From Erythrobacter colymbi (GTDB lineage: Bacteria > Pseudomonadota > Alphaproteobacteria > Sphingomonadales > Sphingomonadaceae), in assembly GCF_002155685.1 (NCBI RefSeq), contig NZ_MUYK01000004.1:124001-188000 (forward strand): a stretch of 64,000 nt of DNA, written 5' to 3'. Position numbers and translations under genes: made by a program. Below are positions 44,493 to 52,600 of this stretch, piece after piece. Below the pieces are notes generated by a model that made no database searches, had not been told where the DNA came from, and saw only the letters and a program-made list of their open reading frames with translations. Every line of letters begins with the position of its first letter. Positions within the stretch are counted from its first letter, which is position 1.

Positions 44493-45479
44493 TTAGAGCT
44501 TGTCCATACTTGCTTTGATCTGTTCGATGATCTGGCCCTTGTTCGGGATCCACGCCTGTTCGAGGTGGCTGGCGAAGGGCACGGCCGAGAACGTCCCGCC
44601 GACGCGGCGGACGGGGCCTTTCAGCACGTCCCAGCACTTTTCCTGAATGTTCGCGGCGATCTCCGCACCGGTGCCGAAGGGGCGGACGGCTTCGTGGAGC
44701 GTCAGCGCGCGGCCGGTCTTGCGGACCGATGCGAGCACGGTCGCCTCGTCATAGGGGGCGATGGTTCTGAGGTCGACGACCTCGACCGAGATGCCTTCCT
44801 TGGCCAGATCATCGGCCACCGCCAGCGCGTCGAGCACGGTGCGGCCATAGGTGATGATCGAGATGTCGGTGCCCTCGCGCGCAATCGCCGCCTTGCCCAG
44901 CGGGACGCGGTAGCCCGGGCCCGGGTCCTCGGCCTTGAGGCCGTAGCACAGGATGTTCTCGATGAAGATCACCGGGTCATTGGCGTCGATGCTCGCCCGC
45001 ATCAGCCCGCGCGCATCGGCGGGGTTCGACGGGGTGACCACATGGATGCCCGCTACGTGCGCAAACCACGCTTCGAGCATATCCGAGTGCTGCCCGCCAA
45101 AGCCGACGCCGACCCCGGTGGTGGTGCGGATCACCATCGGACAGGGGGTCTGCCCGCCGCTCATGAAGCGCAGCTTGGCCGCATGGTTGACGATCTGGTC
45201 CATGCACACGCCGACGAAGTTCATCAGCATGATCTCGGCAATCGGGCGCTGGCCGGCGAGCGCCGCGCCGACGGCGGCGCCGATAATCGCTGTTTCGCTG
45301 ATGGGCGTGGCGCGGATGCGGTGTTCGCCATACTTCTCGGTCAGGCCCGAGGTGACCTTGAACACCCCGCCGCCCTGCTTGGCGGACACATCCTCGCCGA
45401 GGCAGAACACGCCCGGATCTTCGGCCATCGCCTCGTCGATTGCGAGGTTCAGCGCCTGGGTCATGGTGATCTGGGCCAT
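44493..45479 (-). CDS. 2-oxoacid dehydrogenase E1 component, beta subunit
   Basis: This encodes 328 residues. ThDP is bound across the alpha/beta interface; the beta subunit supplies the Glu for cofactor activation in TPISETAIIGAAVGAALAG and the conserved HSDMLEAWFAHVAGIHVVTPSNP. The C-terminal transketolase domain ends in the usual way. The branch resembles acetoin dehydrogenase or other E1 enzymes, not the canonical PdhB; the substrate is not established. The start overlaps the alpha subunit stop. Confidence 0.93.
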   Translation of the reverse strand: MAQITMTQALNLAIDEAMAEDPGVFCLGEDVSAKQGGGVFKVTSGLTEKYGEHRIRATPISETAIIGAAVGAALAGQRPIAEIMLMNFVGVCMDQIVNHAAKLRFMSGGQTPCPMVIRTTTGVGVGFGGQHSDMLEAWFAHVAGIHVVTPSNPADARGLMRASIDANDPVIFIENILCYGLKAEDPGPGYRVPLGKAAIAREGTDISIITYGRTVLDALAVADDLAKEGISVEVVDLRTIAPYDEATVLASVRKTGRALTLHEAVRPFGTGAEIAANIQEKCWDVLKGPVRRVGGTFSAVPFASHLEQAWIPNKGQIIEQIKASMDKL

Positions 45480-46447
45480 CAGGCGGTCTCCTCCAGCACG
45501 TCCTTGTAGATTTCGTCGGTATCCGGCAGCGGCGCGGCGAGCGCGTGTTCGACCGCCGCGTTGATCTGCGCGTCGATGTCGGCGACGATGGCGTCGAGCT
45601 CCTCTTCGGTGAACTGGTGCTCGAGCATCACCTTGCGCAGCTTGGGCAGCGGGTCCTCGGCCTTCATCTCGGCGATGTGTTCGGGCGGCATGTAGCTGAA
45701 GTCCGCGCCGAAGAAGTGGCCCATCATGCGGTAGCACATCGCCTCGACCAGCGTCGGCCCTTCGCCGCGGCGGGCACGGTCGACCGCTTCCTTCACCGCG
45801 GGGTAGATCTGGTGGACGTCATTGCCGTCAACCGTCACGCCCTTCATGCCATAGCCCGCCGCGCGGCTCGCGATATTGGGGCTGTCGGTGTGGTCGGCAT
45901 AGGCGGTGTGCTCGCCATAGCGGTTGTTCTGGCACAGGAAGATCACCGGCAGCTTGTAGAGCTGGGCCATGTTCATCGCTTCGTGGAAGCCGCCGATATT
46001 GGCCGCGCCATCCCCGAAGCTCACCAGCGTCACCCGCCCGTCGCCATTGTTCTGGCTCGCCATGGCGAGGCCGTTGGCGATTGGCAGGCCCGATCCGACC
46101 ACGCCGGTCGTCACCATGATCCCCGTCTCGGGATCGGTGATGTGCATGGTGCCGCCCTTGCCCTTGCAGGTGCCGGTGGCCTTGCCGAGGCATTCGCCCC
46201 ACCACTTCTCCATCGGGATGCCCTTGGCGGTCTGCTCGCCCTGCCCGCGATAGGTGCAGACGACGTAGTCCTCCTTCTCGAGCGCCGCCATCGCCGCCGC
46301 CGAGACCAGCTCCTGCCCGCGCACGCAGTAATACATCACCGCGACCTTGCCGCCCATCAGCAGCTCGCGGAACTTCTCGTCGGTGCGGTTCACCTTCATC
46401 GTGCGGGTGTAGATGTCGAGCAGCTTGTCGCGGTCGATCTGGGACAT
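45479..46447 (-). CDS. 2-oxoacid dehydrogenase E1 component, alpha subunit
   Basis: This encodes 322 residues. The ThDP-binding motif is GDGAANIGGFHEAMNMAQLYKLPVIFLCQNN, and the HITDPETGIMVTTGVVGSGLPIANGLA segment contacts the cofactor. The size fits the AcoA/PdhA group. It lies 28 bases after the SDR gene and overlaps E1 beta, in the order SDR, E1 alpha, E1 beta, lipoyl domain, NTF2-like. The absence of E2 and E3 nearby leaves the reaction open. Confidence 0.93.
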   Translation of the reverse strand: MSQIDRDKLLDIYTRTMKVNRTDEKFRELLMGGKVAVMYYCVRGQELVSAAAMAALEKEDYVVCTYRGQGEQTAKGIPMEKWWGECLGKATGTCKGKGGTMHITDPETGIMVTTGVVGSGLPIANGLAMASQNNGDGRVTLVSFGDGAANIGGFHEAMNMAQLYKLPVIFLCQNNRYGEHTAYADHTDSPNIASRAAGYGMKGVTVDGNDVHQIYPAVKEAVDRARRGEGPTLVEAMCYRMMGHFFGADFSYMPPEHIAEMKAEDPLPKLRKVMLEHQFTEEELDAIVADIDAQINAAVEHALAAPLPDTDEIYKDVLEETA

Positions 46448-46475
46448 GATGTCAGCCTTTTTGAAGAGGTGAGAC

Positions 46476-47240
46476 TTAGAACTGGACGCGCTGGGTGAAG
46501 CCGCCGTCGACCACGATGTTCGCGCCGGTCATGTAGGGCACCGCCGGGCTCGCCACGAAGACGATCGCCTTGGCGACCTCGACCGGCTCGCCGAAGCGGC
46601 CGGTGGGCATCTTGGCGAGGGTGGCGTCGAAGAGCGGCTTCATGTGCTCCTCGATGATCTCCCAGTTGCCGCCCTTGTAGTAGATCGCGCCGGGGCTGAC
46701 GGTGTTCACGCGGATGCCCTTGGCGGCATAGGCCTGCGAAAGCTGCGAGGCATAGGTGATCAGCGCGGCCTTGATCGCGTTGAAGGGATTGGGGGCGATG
46801 AAGGTCTCGAGCGCGGCGGTCGAGGACAGCATCACGATCGAGCCGGTGCCCGAGGCTTCGAGGTAGGGCGTCAACGTCTCGACCGCGAAGGCCGCGCCCT
46901 TCAGGTCCATGTCGAGGCACGCCTGCCAGTCCCCCGCCCCGCCGGTGCCCGAGGCGCTGGCGGTGTGAACGAAGATGTCGCACCCGCCGAGTTCCGCCAC
47001 GGCCTTCTCGAGCCACGCCTGATAGGCCTCGGTCCCGCTCGCCATGTCGAACACCTCGGCGAAGACCTTGCCTGGCCCGGCGGCGTCGATCTCGGCGACG
47101 GCGGCGGCGATCTTGTCTTCCTTGCGGCTGAAGAAGGCAACGTCAGCGCCCTCGGCGGCGAACAGCTTCAGGGATTGCAACCCGAGGCCATGCGCCCCGC
47201 CGTTCATGATGACCTTCTTGCCCTTCAATCCCAGATCCAT
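46476..47240 (-). CDS. SDR-family oxidoreductase with altered catalytic Tyr
   Basis: This encodes 254 residues of Rossmann SDR fold. The cofactor loop is NGGAHGLG (residues 13-20), the catalytic Ser is in VMLSSTAAL (139-140), and the family end GIRVNTVSPGAI and DGGFTQRVQF are present. At the usual YxxxK motif the sequence is Phe153-Asn-Ala-Ile-Lys157, so the catalytic Tyr is replaced by Phe. It is the first gene of the E1/lipoyl operon. It may use another residue as acid, or have a non-redox role. Confidence 0.88.
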   Translation of the reverse strand: MDLGLKGKKVIMNGGAHGLGLQSLKLFAAEGADVAFFSRKEDKIAAAVAEIDAAGPGKVFAEVFDMASGTEAYQAWLEKAVAELGGCDIFVHTASASGTGGAGDWQACLDMDLKGAAFAVETLTPYLEASGTGSIVMLSSTAALETFIAPNPFNAIKAALITYASQLSQAYAAKGIRVNTVSPGAIYYKGGNWEIIEEHMKPLFDATLAKMPTGRFGEPVEVAKAIVFVASPAVPYMTGANIVVDGGFTQRVQF

Positions 47241-47389
47241 AGCGCCTCTCCCCGGCTTTCGGTTGTGGGCTGAGGGGATAGCGGAGTGGGGGGGCGGGGC
47301 GTATCGTCAATTTTGGGGGGTTTGAGGGGCAAAGCATCGCCCCCCAATGAAGCAGCAGCGTTGCGATGGAAACCGATGGAGAATGCATG

Positions 47390-47965
47390 ATGGCCACAGA
47401 GGTCAATAGAGATTTTATCATGCTGTCTTTTGCGGCGACTGAATGTCGTAGAGCACTCGATAATCTTGCAGAGGTTGAGGCCCTTGCGGCAGTGCGGATC
47501 GTTAGGGAGCAAGGCGGCGAGGTGCGAGAGAACCTTCGCGCCTTTGATCGAATTCGTTTGGGGTTACAAATGGCGGCAAATGTCTCCCGCATATTCTGGC
47601 CCCCGCGAAACGGTGAGCGCGGCGCCCATTTGAGAGAGATTACGGGCCTCGATGAAGGCCACGGGCTCAGCGATCGAAGGCTCAGAAATCACATAGAGCA
47701 TATCGACGAAAGACTGGACGCTTGGACGGAGACGTCACCTAGGCCTTTTTTGACGATAGAACTCGTGGTTCATTCTGATATGCCGCCGCCGGGCGATAGG
47801 CGTGACGAAGTCAAAGAGATGACGGCGATTGTCTACGACGCCGACGACCAAACTGTACATCTCTTCGGCGATGTCTTCTCGCTGGCTGAATTGCGCACCT
47901 ACCTTGAGGATGCTGGCGAAAAGATAAGCGAAGGAATTTCCAAGGTCGTGGCAACTTGGGGATGA
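47390..47965 (+). CDS. orphan hypothetical protein, AT-richer than surroundings
   Basis: This encodes 191 residues. GGAG at 47378-47381 fits a start at 47387 or 47390; an ATG at 47366 is less likely. The sequence is soluble and mostly helical in the first half (ATECRRALDNLAEVEALAAVRI, with a WPPRNGERGAHLREI segment), then has an alternating part (FLTIELVVHSDMPPPGD, MTAIVYDADDQTVHLFGDVFSL). No family was recognised. Codon use (AGA, ATA, TTT) is unlike the neighbours. It lies beside tRNA-Thr and a dispersed repeat, a context typical of acquired genes. Confidence 0.72.
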   Translation: MATEVNRDFIMLSFAATECRRALDNLAEVEALAAVRIVREQGGEVRENLRAFDRIRLGLQMAANVSRIFWPPRNGERGAHLREITGLDEGHGLSDRRLRNHIEHIDERLDAWTETSPRPFLTIELVVHSDMPPPGDRRDEVKEMTAIVYDADDQTVHLFGDVFSLAELRTYLEDAGEKISEGISKVVATWG

Positions 47966-48085
47966 TTTCGGTCGCCCCGCGACCGCAAGCGCGAAGGCGC
48001 GACCGCAGGTGCCCGGAACGAAGCGTAGCGAAGTGGAGGAATAGCACCGGAGGACGCTCGCACGGAGGTGCGAGCGAAACCGCAA
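47966..48085. repeat. hairpin intergenic element, copy C
   Basis: This is inverted relative to copy A. It has a 9-bp stem with GGAG loop at 48055-48076 preceded by GAGGA, as in copy A, but with a quite different stem sequence. Further elements match copy A in reverse complement: a Thr/Cys-like TTCCTCC..CTACGCT word, CCTGCGG, and a small GCGC-CTTC-GCGC hairpin where copy A has GGCC-GTTC-GGCC. Confidence 0.75.
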
Positions 48086-48090
48086 AGACT

Positions 48091-48117
48091 CCATTTCCGG
48101 CCTTCAGCCGGAAATGG
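48091..48117 (-). terminator. hairpin directly at the 3' end of tRNA-Thr
   Basis: CCATTTCCGGC and GCCGGAAATGG form an 11-bp stem with a 5-base loop. On the minus strand it begins within the encoded CCA end of the tRNA and is followed by AGTCTTTG. It is probably the tRNA terminator. Confidence 0.65.
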
Positions 48118-48189
48118 TGCTGCTGGGGAGGATTGAACTCCCGACCTCACCCTTACCAAGGGTGCGCTCTACCACTGAGCTACAGCAGC
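48115..48189 (-). tRNA. tRNA-Thr (anticodon GGT)
   Basis: On the minus strand the 75 bases fold as a cloverleaf. The acceptor stem is GCTGCTG/CAGCAGC, the D-arm is GCTCAGTGGTAGAGC, the anticodon arm is CACCC-TTGGTAA-GGGTG giving GGT (reads ACC/ACU), the T-arm is GGGAG-TTCAATC-CTCCC, and the discriminator A is followed by an encoded CCA. Confidence 0.97.
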
Positions 48190-48278
48190 GCCGGAAACAG
48201 GCGCGCCCTATTGTCGCGCGTCCTCGCAATGTCAAGCGGGGGTTGATGGGGGCATCACATATCTGCAATGCGTTTCGC

Positions 48279-48452
48279 ATGAGTGAAGACCCTCGCAAGA
48301 ATATGTCTTCGGCCAAGGCAAGGGAGGAGCGTCTCGCGGCCAAGCTGCGCGAGAACCTGCGGCGGCGGAAGGCACAGGCCCGGGCGGTGGCCGGTGCGGA
48401 GAGCGATTCGGATCGTCCGCAGCCCCTTTCCAATTCCGCCGACGAGGGCTAA
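48279..48452 (+). CDS. small basic hypothetical protein
   Basis: This encodes 57 residues from the ATG at 48279. The middle (SSAKAREERLAAKLRENLRRRKAQARAVAG) is a single, strongly basic helix followed by a short acidic tail. Similar small proteins occur in other alphaproteobacteria, with no known function. A longer frame reaching 48114 runs antisense through the tRNA and is not real. It lies 54 bases before gpmA. Confidence 0.6.
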   Translation: MSEDPRKNMSSAKAREERLAAKLRENLRRRKAQARAVAGAESDSDRPQPLSNSADEG

Positions 48453-48506
48453 CGCCCGCCGCTCTCGCTGGTTGCTCACCGATCCCACCGGAACCCCGGA
48501 GACAAA

Positions 48507-49193
48507 ATGCCCAAGCTCATCCTCGTCCGCCACGGCCAGAGCCAGTGGAACCTCGAAAACCGCTTCACCGGCTGGTGGGATGTCGACCTGACCGAGAAGG
48601 GTGTTGCCGAAGCCTCCGCTGCGGGCGCGCTGCTGAAGGACAAGGGCGTGCTGCCGACCTATGCCTTCACCTCGCTCCAGACCCGCGCGATCAAGACGCT
48701 GCATCTGGCGCTGGAGGCCGCGGGGCGGTTGTGGATCCCCGAGACCAAGGACTGGCGCCTGAACGAGCGGCACTATGGCGGGCTCACCGGGCTCGACAAG
48801 GCCGAGACCGCGGCGAAGCATGGTGACGAGCAGGTCAAGATCTGGCGCCGCAGCTTCGACATTCCACCGCCCGTGCTGGAAGCAGGCAGCGCGTTCGATC
48901 TCGCCAGCGACCCGCGCTATGCCGGCATCGCGATCCCCGATACCGAAAGCCTCAAGCTCACGATCGAGCGCGTGCTGCCCTATTGGGAAAGCGCGATCCT
49001 GCCCGTGCTGGCGAGCGGCGAGACGGTCATCATCGCCGCCCACGGCAATTCCCTGCGCGCGCTGGTCAAGCACCTCTCGGGCATTTCGGACGCGGACATC
49101 ACCGATCTCGAAATTCCCACCGGCCAGCCGATCATCTATGACTTCGACGGCAGTGCCCCTGTGGGCGAGCGCTATTATCTGAAGGACGCGTGA
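48507..49193 (+). CDS. gpmA: 2,3-bisphosphoglycerate-dependent phosphoglycerate mutase
   Basis: The enzyme interconverts 3- and 2-phosphoglycerate in glycolysis and gluconeogenesis. The 228-residue protein has the phosphohistidine motif [15 protein letters not shown], the catalytic Glu region [12 protein letters not shown] and the second His in [16 protein letters not shown]. It is full-length. purE begins at the last base of its stop codon, so the two are translationally coupled. Confidence 0.97.
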   Translation: MPKLILVRHGQSQWNLENRFTGWWDVDLTEKGVAEASAAGALLKDKGVLPTYAFTSLQTRAIKTLHLALEAAGRLWIPETKDWRLNERHYGGLTGLDKAETAAKHGDEQVKIWRRSFDIPPPVLEAGSAFDLASDPRYAGIAIPDTESLKLTIERVLPYWESAILPVLASGETVIIAAHGNSLRALVKHLSGISDADITDLEIPTGQPIIYDFDGSAPVGERYYLKDA

Positions 49194-49684
49194 TGGAAGC
49201 CATCGGGGGGAAGGTCGCGATCGTAATGGGGAGCCAGTCCGACTGGCCGACCATGAAATGCGCCGCCGAGGTGCTGGACGAGCTGGAAGTGCCCTACGAG
49301 GCGCGCATCACCTCGGCCCACCGCACTCCTGACAGAATGGTGGCTTTCGCCAAGGGCGCCGAGGGCGAGGGGTTCTCGGTCATCATAGCCGGCGCAGGGG
49401 GTGCGGCGCATCTGCCCGGCATGATCGCCAGCATGACGCACCTGCCGGTGCTGGGGGTGCCGGTGCAGTCGAAGGCCCTCTCGGGCATGGATAGCCTGCT
49501 CTCGATCGTGCAGATGCCGGGCGGCATTCCCGTCGGCACGCTGGCGATCGGCGAGGCGGGGGCGAAGAACGCGGGGCTGCTGGCGGCCGCGATCCTGGCA
49601 CTTGGCGACGAGGCGCTGTCGGAGCGTTTGCAGGACTGGCGCGCGGCCAAGACCGCCGATGTCGCCGAGGTGCCGGAAAATTGA
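49193..49684 (+). CDS. purE: 5-(carboxyamino)imidazole ribonucleotide mutase PurE
   Basis: PurE class I moves the carboxyl of N5-CAIR to C4, a step in purine synthesis. The 163-residue protein has the nucleotide-binding [10 protein letters not shown], the active-site His in [11 protein letters not shown] and the [13 protein letters not shown] loop. The ATG at 49193 overlaps the gpmA stop; a GTG immediately before is not needed. Its partner purK follows after a repeat element. Confidence 0.97.
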   Translation: MEAIGGKVAIVMGSQSDWPTMKCAAEVLDELEVPYEARITSAHRTPDRMVAFAKGAEGEGFSVIIAGAGGAAHLPGMIASMTHLPVLGVPVQSKALSGMDSLLSIVQMPGGIPVGTLAIGEAGAKNAGLLAAAILALGDEALSERLQDWRAAKTADVAEVPEN

Positions 49685-49694
49685 ATCATCAAAT

Positions 49695-49787
49695 CCGTTC
49701 GGGCTGAGCTTGTCGAAGCCCTGCACTTTTCTTTATGCCCGCCGCCGAAGACGAAGGACAGCCCTTCGACAGGCTCAGGGCGAACGG
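49695..49787. repeat. paired 29-base hairpin element (purE-purK gap)
   Basis: Two inverted 29-base arms (49695-49723 and 49759-49787) are separated by 35 bases. The inner stem is GG..CC in the left arm and CC..GG in the reverse complement of the right arm, a compensated swap. The element runs to within 11 bases of the likely purK start and supplies a misleading in-frame ATG at 49735. Confidence 0.87.
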
Positions 49788-49797
49788 GGTAAGTAGT

Positions 49798-50883
49798 TTG
49801 GCGCTGGCAACTGGCTCCACCATCGGCATTCTGGGCGGCGGGCAGCTGGGCCGGATGATGGCCGTCGCCGCCTTGCAGCTGGGCTACAAGGTGGTCGGCT
49901 ACGCGCCCGAAGGCGACAATGTCGCGGCCGATGCCTGCTCGGATTTCATCACCGCCGATTGGGACGATGCCGAAGCGCTCGCGCGCTTCGCAGCGCTGTG
50001 CGACGTGGTCACGTGGGAGTTCGAGAACGTCCCCGTCGCCACGGTCCGCAGCCTGCCTGCCGCGCTGCTCGCCTGTCCGGTCGAGGCGCTCGAGGTGGCG
50101 CAGGACCGGCTGCGCGAGAAGGCCTTCGCGGCAGAGCTGGGCGGCGCGCCTGCGCCCTATGCGAAAGTCGAAAGCGCCGAAGATCTGGCCGCGGCCTTCG
50201 CCAGCGTCGGCATCCCCGGCATCCTCAAGACCGCGCGCGACGGCTATGACGGCAAGGGCCAGTGGCGCGTGCGCTCCACGATCGAGGCGGGCGCGCTCTC
50301 CTATCCGGGCGTCACCTGCATCTACGAAGGCTTCGTGACCTACGAGACCGAGTTCTCGGTGATCCTCGTGCGCGGCAAGGACGGGCAGGTGAAGTTCTGG
50401 GATTCGACTGCCAACATCCACGATGGCGGGATGCTGGCGCTTTCGGTGCTGCCTGCGGGCGCACTGGTCGAGGCGCAGGTTCCCGCCGCCCGCGAGCTCG
50501 CCCGCAAGGTGGCCGATGCGCTCGGCTATGTGGGCGTGCTGACGCTCGAATTCTTCGCCACCCGCGCCTATGGAGACAAGGGGGGCCCGGTGTTCAACGA
50601 GATGGCCCCGCGCGTCCACAACTCGGGCCACTGGACGATCGAGGGCGCGGCCACCAGCCAGTTCGAGAATCACATCCGCGCGATCTGTGGGCTGCCGCTC
50701 GGGGGCACCAAGACGCGGTTCGAGGCGATCGAGATGCGCAACATCGTCGGCGAGGATGCCCTCACCGCCCACGCGATCCTCGCCGAGCCGGGCGAGCCGC
50801 ACCTCCACCTCTACGGCAAGCGCGAGGTGCGCGAGGGGCGCAAGATGGGCCACGTCACCCGCGTGGGGCACGCGGTAAAATGA
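49798..50883 (+). CDS. purK: N5-carboxyaminoimidazole ribonucleotide synthase PurK
   Basis: PurK is the ATP-grasp enzyme that carboxylates AIR before PurE. About 361 residues are predicted from a TTG at 49798 with GGGGTAAG before it. The frame continues to an ATG at 49735, but those codons lie within a repeat (they would read FDRLRANG), so that start is doubtful. Family motifs are GILGGGQLGRMMA, the ATP-grasp lysine region GILKTARDGYDGKGQW, and NEMAPRVHNSGHWTIEGA. It overlaps folA by 4 bases. Confidence 0.94.
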   Translation: MALATGSTIGILGGGQLGRMMAVAALQLGYKVVGYAPEGDNVAADACSDFITADWDDAEALARFAALCDVVTWEFENVPVATVRSLPAALLACPVEALEVAQDRLREKAFAAELGGAPAPYAKVESAEDLAAAFASVGIPGILKTARDGYDGKGQWRVRSTIEAGALSYPGVTCIYEGFVTYETEFSVILVRGKDGQVKFWDSTANIHDGGMLALSVLPAGALVEAQVPAARELARKVADALGYVGVLTLEFFATRAYGDKGGPVFNEMAPRVHNSGHWTIEGAATSQFENHIRAICGLPLGGTKTRFEAIEMRNIVGEDALTAHAILAEPGEPHLHLYGKREVREGRKMGHVTRVGHAVK

Positions 50884-51368
50884 CCCCCGAGATCATGCTG
50901 ATCTACGCCCGCGCCGCCAATGGCGCGATCGGCAAGGACGGCGACCTGCCGTGGCGGCTGCCGGCCGACCTCAAGCATTTCAAGGCGCTGACGCTCAGCA
51001 AACCGATGATCATGGGCCGCAAGACCTTCGAGAGCCTGCCGGGCCTGCTCCCCGGGCGGCGTCACATCGTCCTCACCCGCGATGCCGGATGGCGCGCCGA
51101 GGGGGCCGAGATCGCCGCAACGCTCGACGACGCGCTGGCCCTCGCGGGGGCCGGGCCCATCGCCATCATCGGCGGCGCGGCGGTGTTCGAGGCCTTCCTC
51201 CCGCGCGCCGACAGGGTCGAACTCACCCAGATCCACGCCGATTACGACGGCGACACCTTCATGCCCCTGCTCGGCCCCGAATGGCAGGAAACCGCACGCG
51301 AGGATCATGCAGCGGACGGAGCCTATCCCGCCTTCTCGTTCATCACCTATCGGAAGGGCGCGGCATGA
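50880..51368 (+). CDS. folA: dihydrofolate reductase
   Basis: DHFR makes tetrahydrofolate with NADPH. The 162-residue protein has ARAANGAIGKDGDLPWRLPADLKHFK at its N-terminus, including the substrate-binding acidic residue, then GRKTFESLPGLLPGRRHIVLTR, IIGGAAVF and ELTQIHADYDGDTFMP. All are standard. Its ATG overlaps the purK stop, and its own stop overlaps the dipeptidase start by 4 bases, so the genes form one operon. thyA, a common neighbour, is absent. Confidence 0.96.
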   Translation: MTPEIMLIYARAANGAIGKDGDLPWRLPADLKHFKALTLSKPMIMGRKTFESLPGLLPGRRHIVLTRDAGWRAEGAEIAATLDDALALAGAGPIAIIGGAAVFEAFLPRADRVELTQIHADYDGDTFMPLLGPEWQETAREDHAADGAYPAFSFITYRKGAA

Positions 51369-52600
51369 TCCGCAAGATCGGCATCGCCTTCGCCGTGCTG
51401 CTGGTGCTCGGCGCGGTGGGCTTCTTCGGCTTCGCCCCCGGCATGGCCGAGCGCAGCATGAACAAAATCGACGGCGAGCCCCTGCCCGCGATCAGCGCCG
51501 AGGCGCGCGCGCTCCACGCCACGCTCACCATCGTCGATCTCCATTCGGACACGCTGATGTGGCAGCGCAGCATGCTCGACCGCGCCGACCGTGGCCACAT
51601 GGACCTGCCGCGCCTTCAGGACGGCCATGTCGCGCTGCAGGTGTTCTCAAGCGTCACCAAGACCCCGAAGAACCAGAACTACGACCGCAACAGCGCGGAT
51701 GGCGACAACATCACGCCGCTGGTGATCGGGCAGCTCCAGCCGATGAAGACGTGGTTCTCGCTGCTCGAACGCGCGAAGTATCACGGCCGCAAGCTCGACG
51801 AGGCGGTGGAAGGATCGGGCGGCGATCTGCGCAAGGTCACCGATTCCGCCTCGCTCGACGCGCTGCTCGCCATGCGGGGCGACAAGACCAAGTGGTCCGC
51901 GCACCCCGAATCGGCCGCCACCCGCGTGCCCTCGCCCCCGGTCGGCGCGATCTTCAGCGCCGAGGGGCTCCACAGCCTCGAAGGCAATCTCGCCAATCTC
52001 GATGTGCTCTACGGCGCGGGGATGCGGATGGCGGGGCTGACGCATTTCTTCGACAACCAGCTCGCCGGATCGATGCATGGCGAGAGCAAGGGCGGGCTCA
52101 CCCCCTTCGGCCGCGATGTCGTGCGGCGGATGGAGGCGCTCGGCATGGTGGTCGACATCGCCCATTGCAGCCATGCTTGCGTGAAGGACATCCTCGCGAT
52201 GGCGCGCCGTCCGGTGGTCTCGAGCCACGGCGGCGTGCAGGCGACCTGCAAGGTCAACCGCAACCTCACCGACGAGGAGATCCGCGGCGTCGCGGCAACC
52301 GGAGGCGTTATCGGCATCGGCTACTGGGACGCGGCGATCTGCTCGACTGACCCGCGCGCCGCCGCCCGCGCGATGAAGCACGTGCGCGATCTCGTCGGCA
52401 TCCAGCATGTCGCGCTGGGGAGCGACTATGACGGGGCGACGACGGTGCGCTTCGACACCGCCAACCTCGTCCACGTCACGCAGGCGCTGATGGACGAGGG
52501 CTTCACGCCTGAGGAAATCCGCGCGGTGATGGGCGGCAACGCCCTGCGGGTGCTGCGCGCGGGCCTCGCCCCGCAGGCCAAGCCGAAGGACCCTGCCTGA
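51365..52600 (+). CDS. membrane dipeptidase (M19 family)
   Basis: This encodes 411 residues with an N-terminal hydrophobic segment (IRKIGIAFAVLLVLGAVGFFGFAPG), which places it outside the inner membrane. The di-zinc site of M19 dipeptidases is visible: HxD in VDLHSDTLMW, the Glu in FSAEGLHSLEG, His in VDIAHCSHACVKD and VVSSHGG, and the Asp in VALGSDYDGATTV. It may cleave D- or L-dipeptides from wall turnover. It overlaps folA and ribF starts, so it is transcribed with both, although the functions differ. Confidence 0.93.
   Translation: MIRKIGIAFAVLLVLGAVGFFGFAPGMAERSMNKIDGEPLPAISAEARALHATLTIVDLHSDTLMWQRSMLDRADRGHMDLPRLQDGHVALQVFSSVTKTPKNQNYDRNSADGDNITPLVIGQLQPMKTWFSLLERAKYHGRKLDEAVEGSGGDLRKVTDSASLDALLAMRGDKTKWSAHPESAATRVPSPPVGAIFSAEGLHSLEGNLANLDVLYGAGMRMAGLTHFFDNQLAGSMHGESKGGLTPFGRDVVRRMEALGMVVDIAHCSHACVKDILAMARRPVVSSHGGVQATCKVNRNLTDEEIRGVAATGGVIGIGYWDAAICSTDPRAAARAMKHVRDLVGIQHVALGSDYDGATTVRFDTANLVHVTQALMDEGFTPEEIRAVMGGNALRVLRAGLAPQAKPKDPA

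Noticed and set aside
48114..48278. 5' extension of the small basic protein gene
   Set aside because: It is the antisense of tRNA-Thr, a common source of false proteins.
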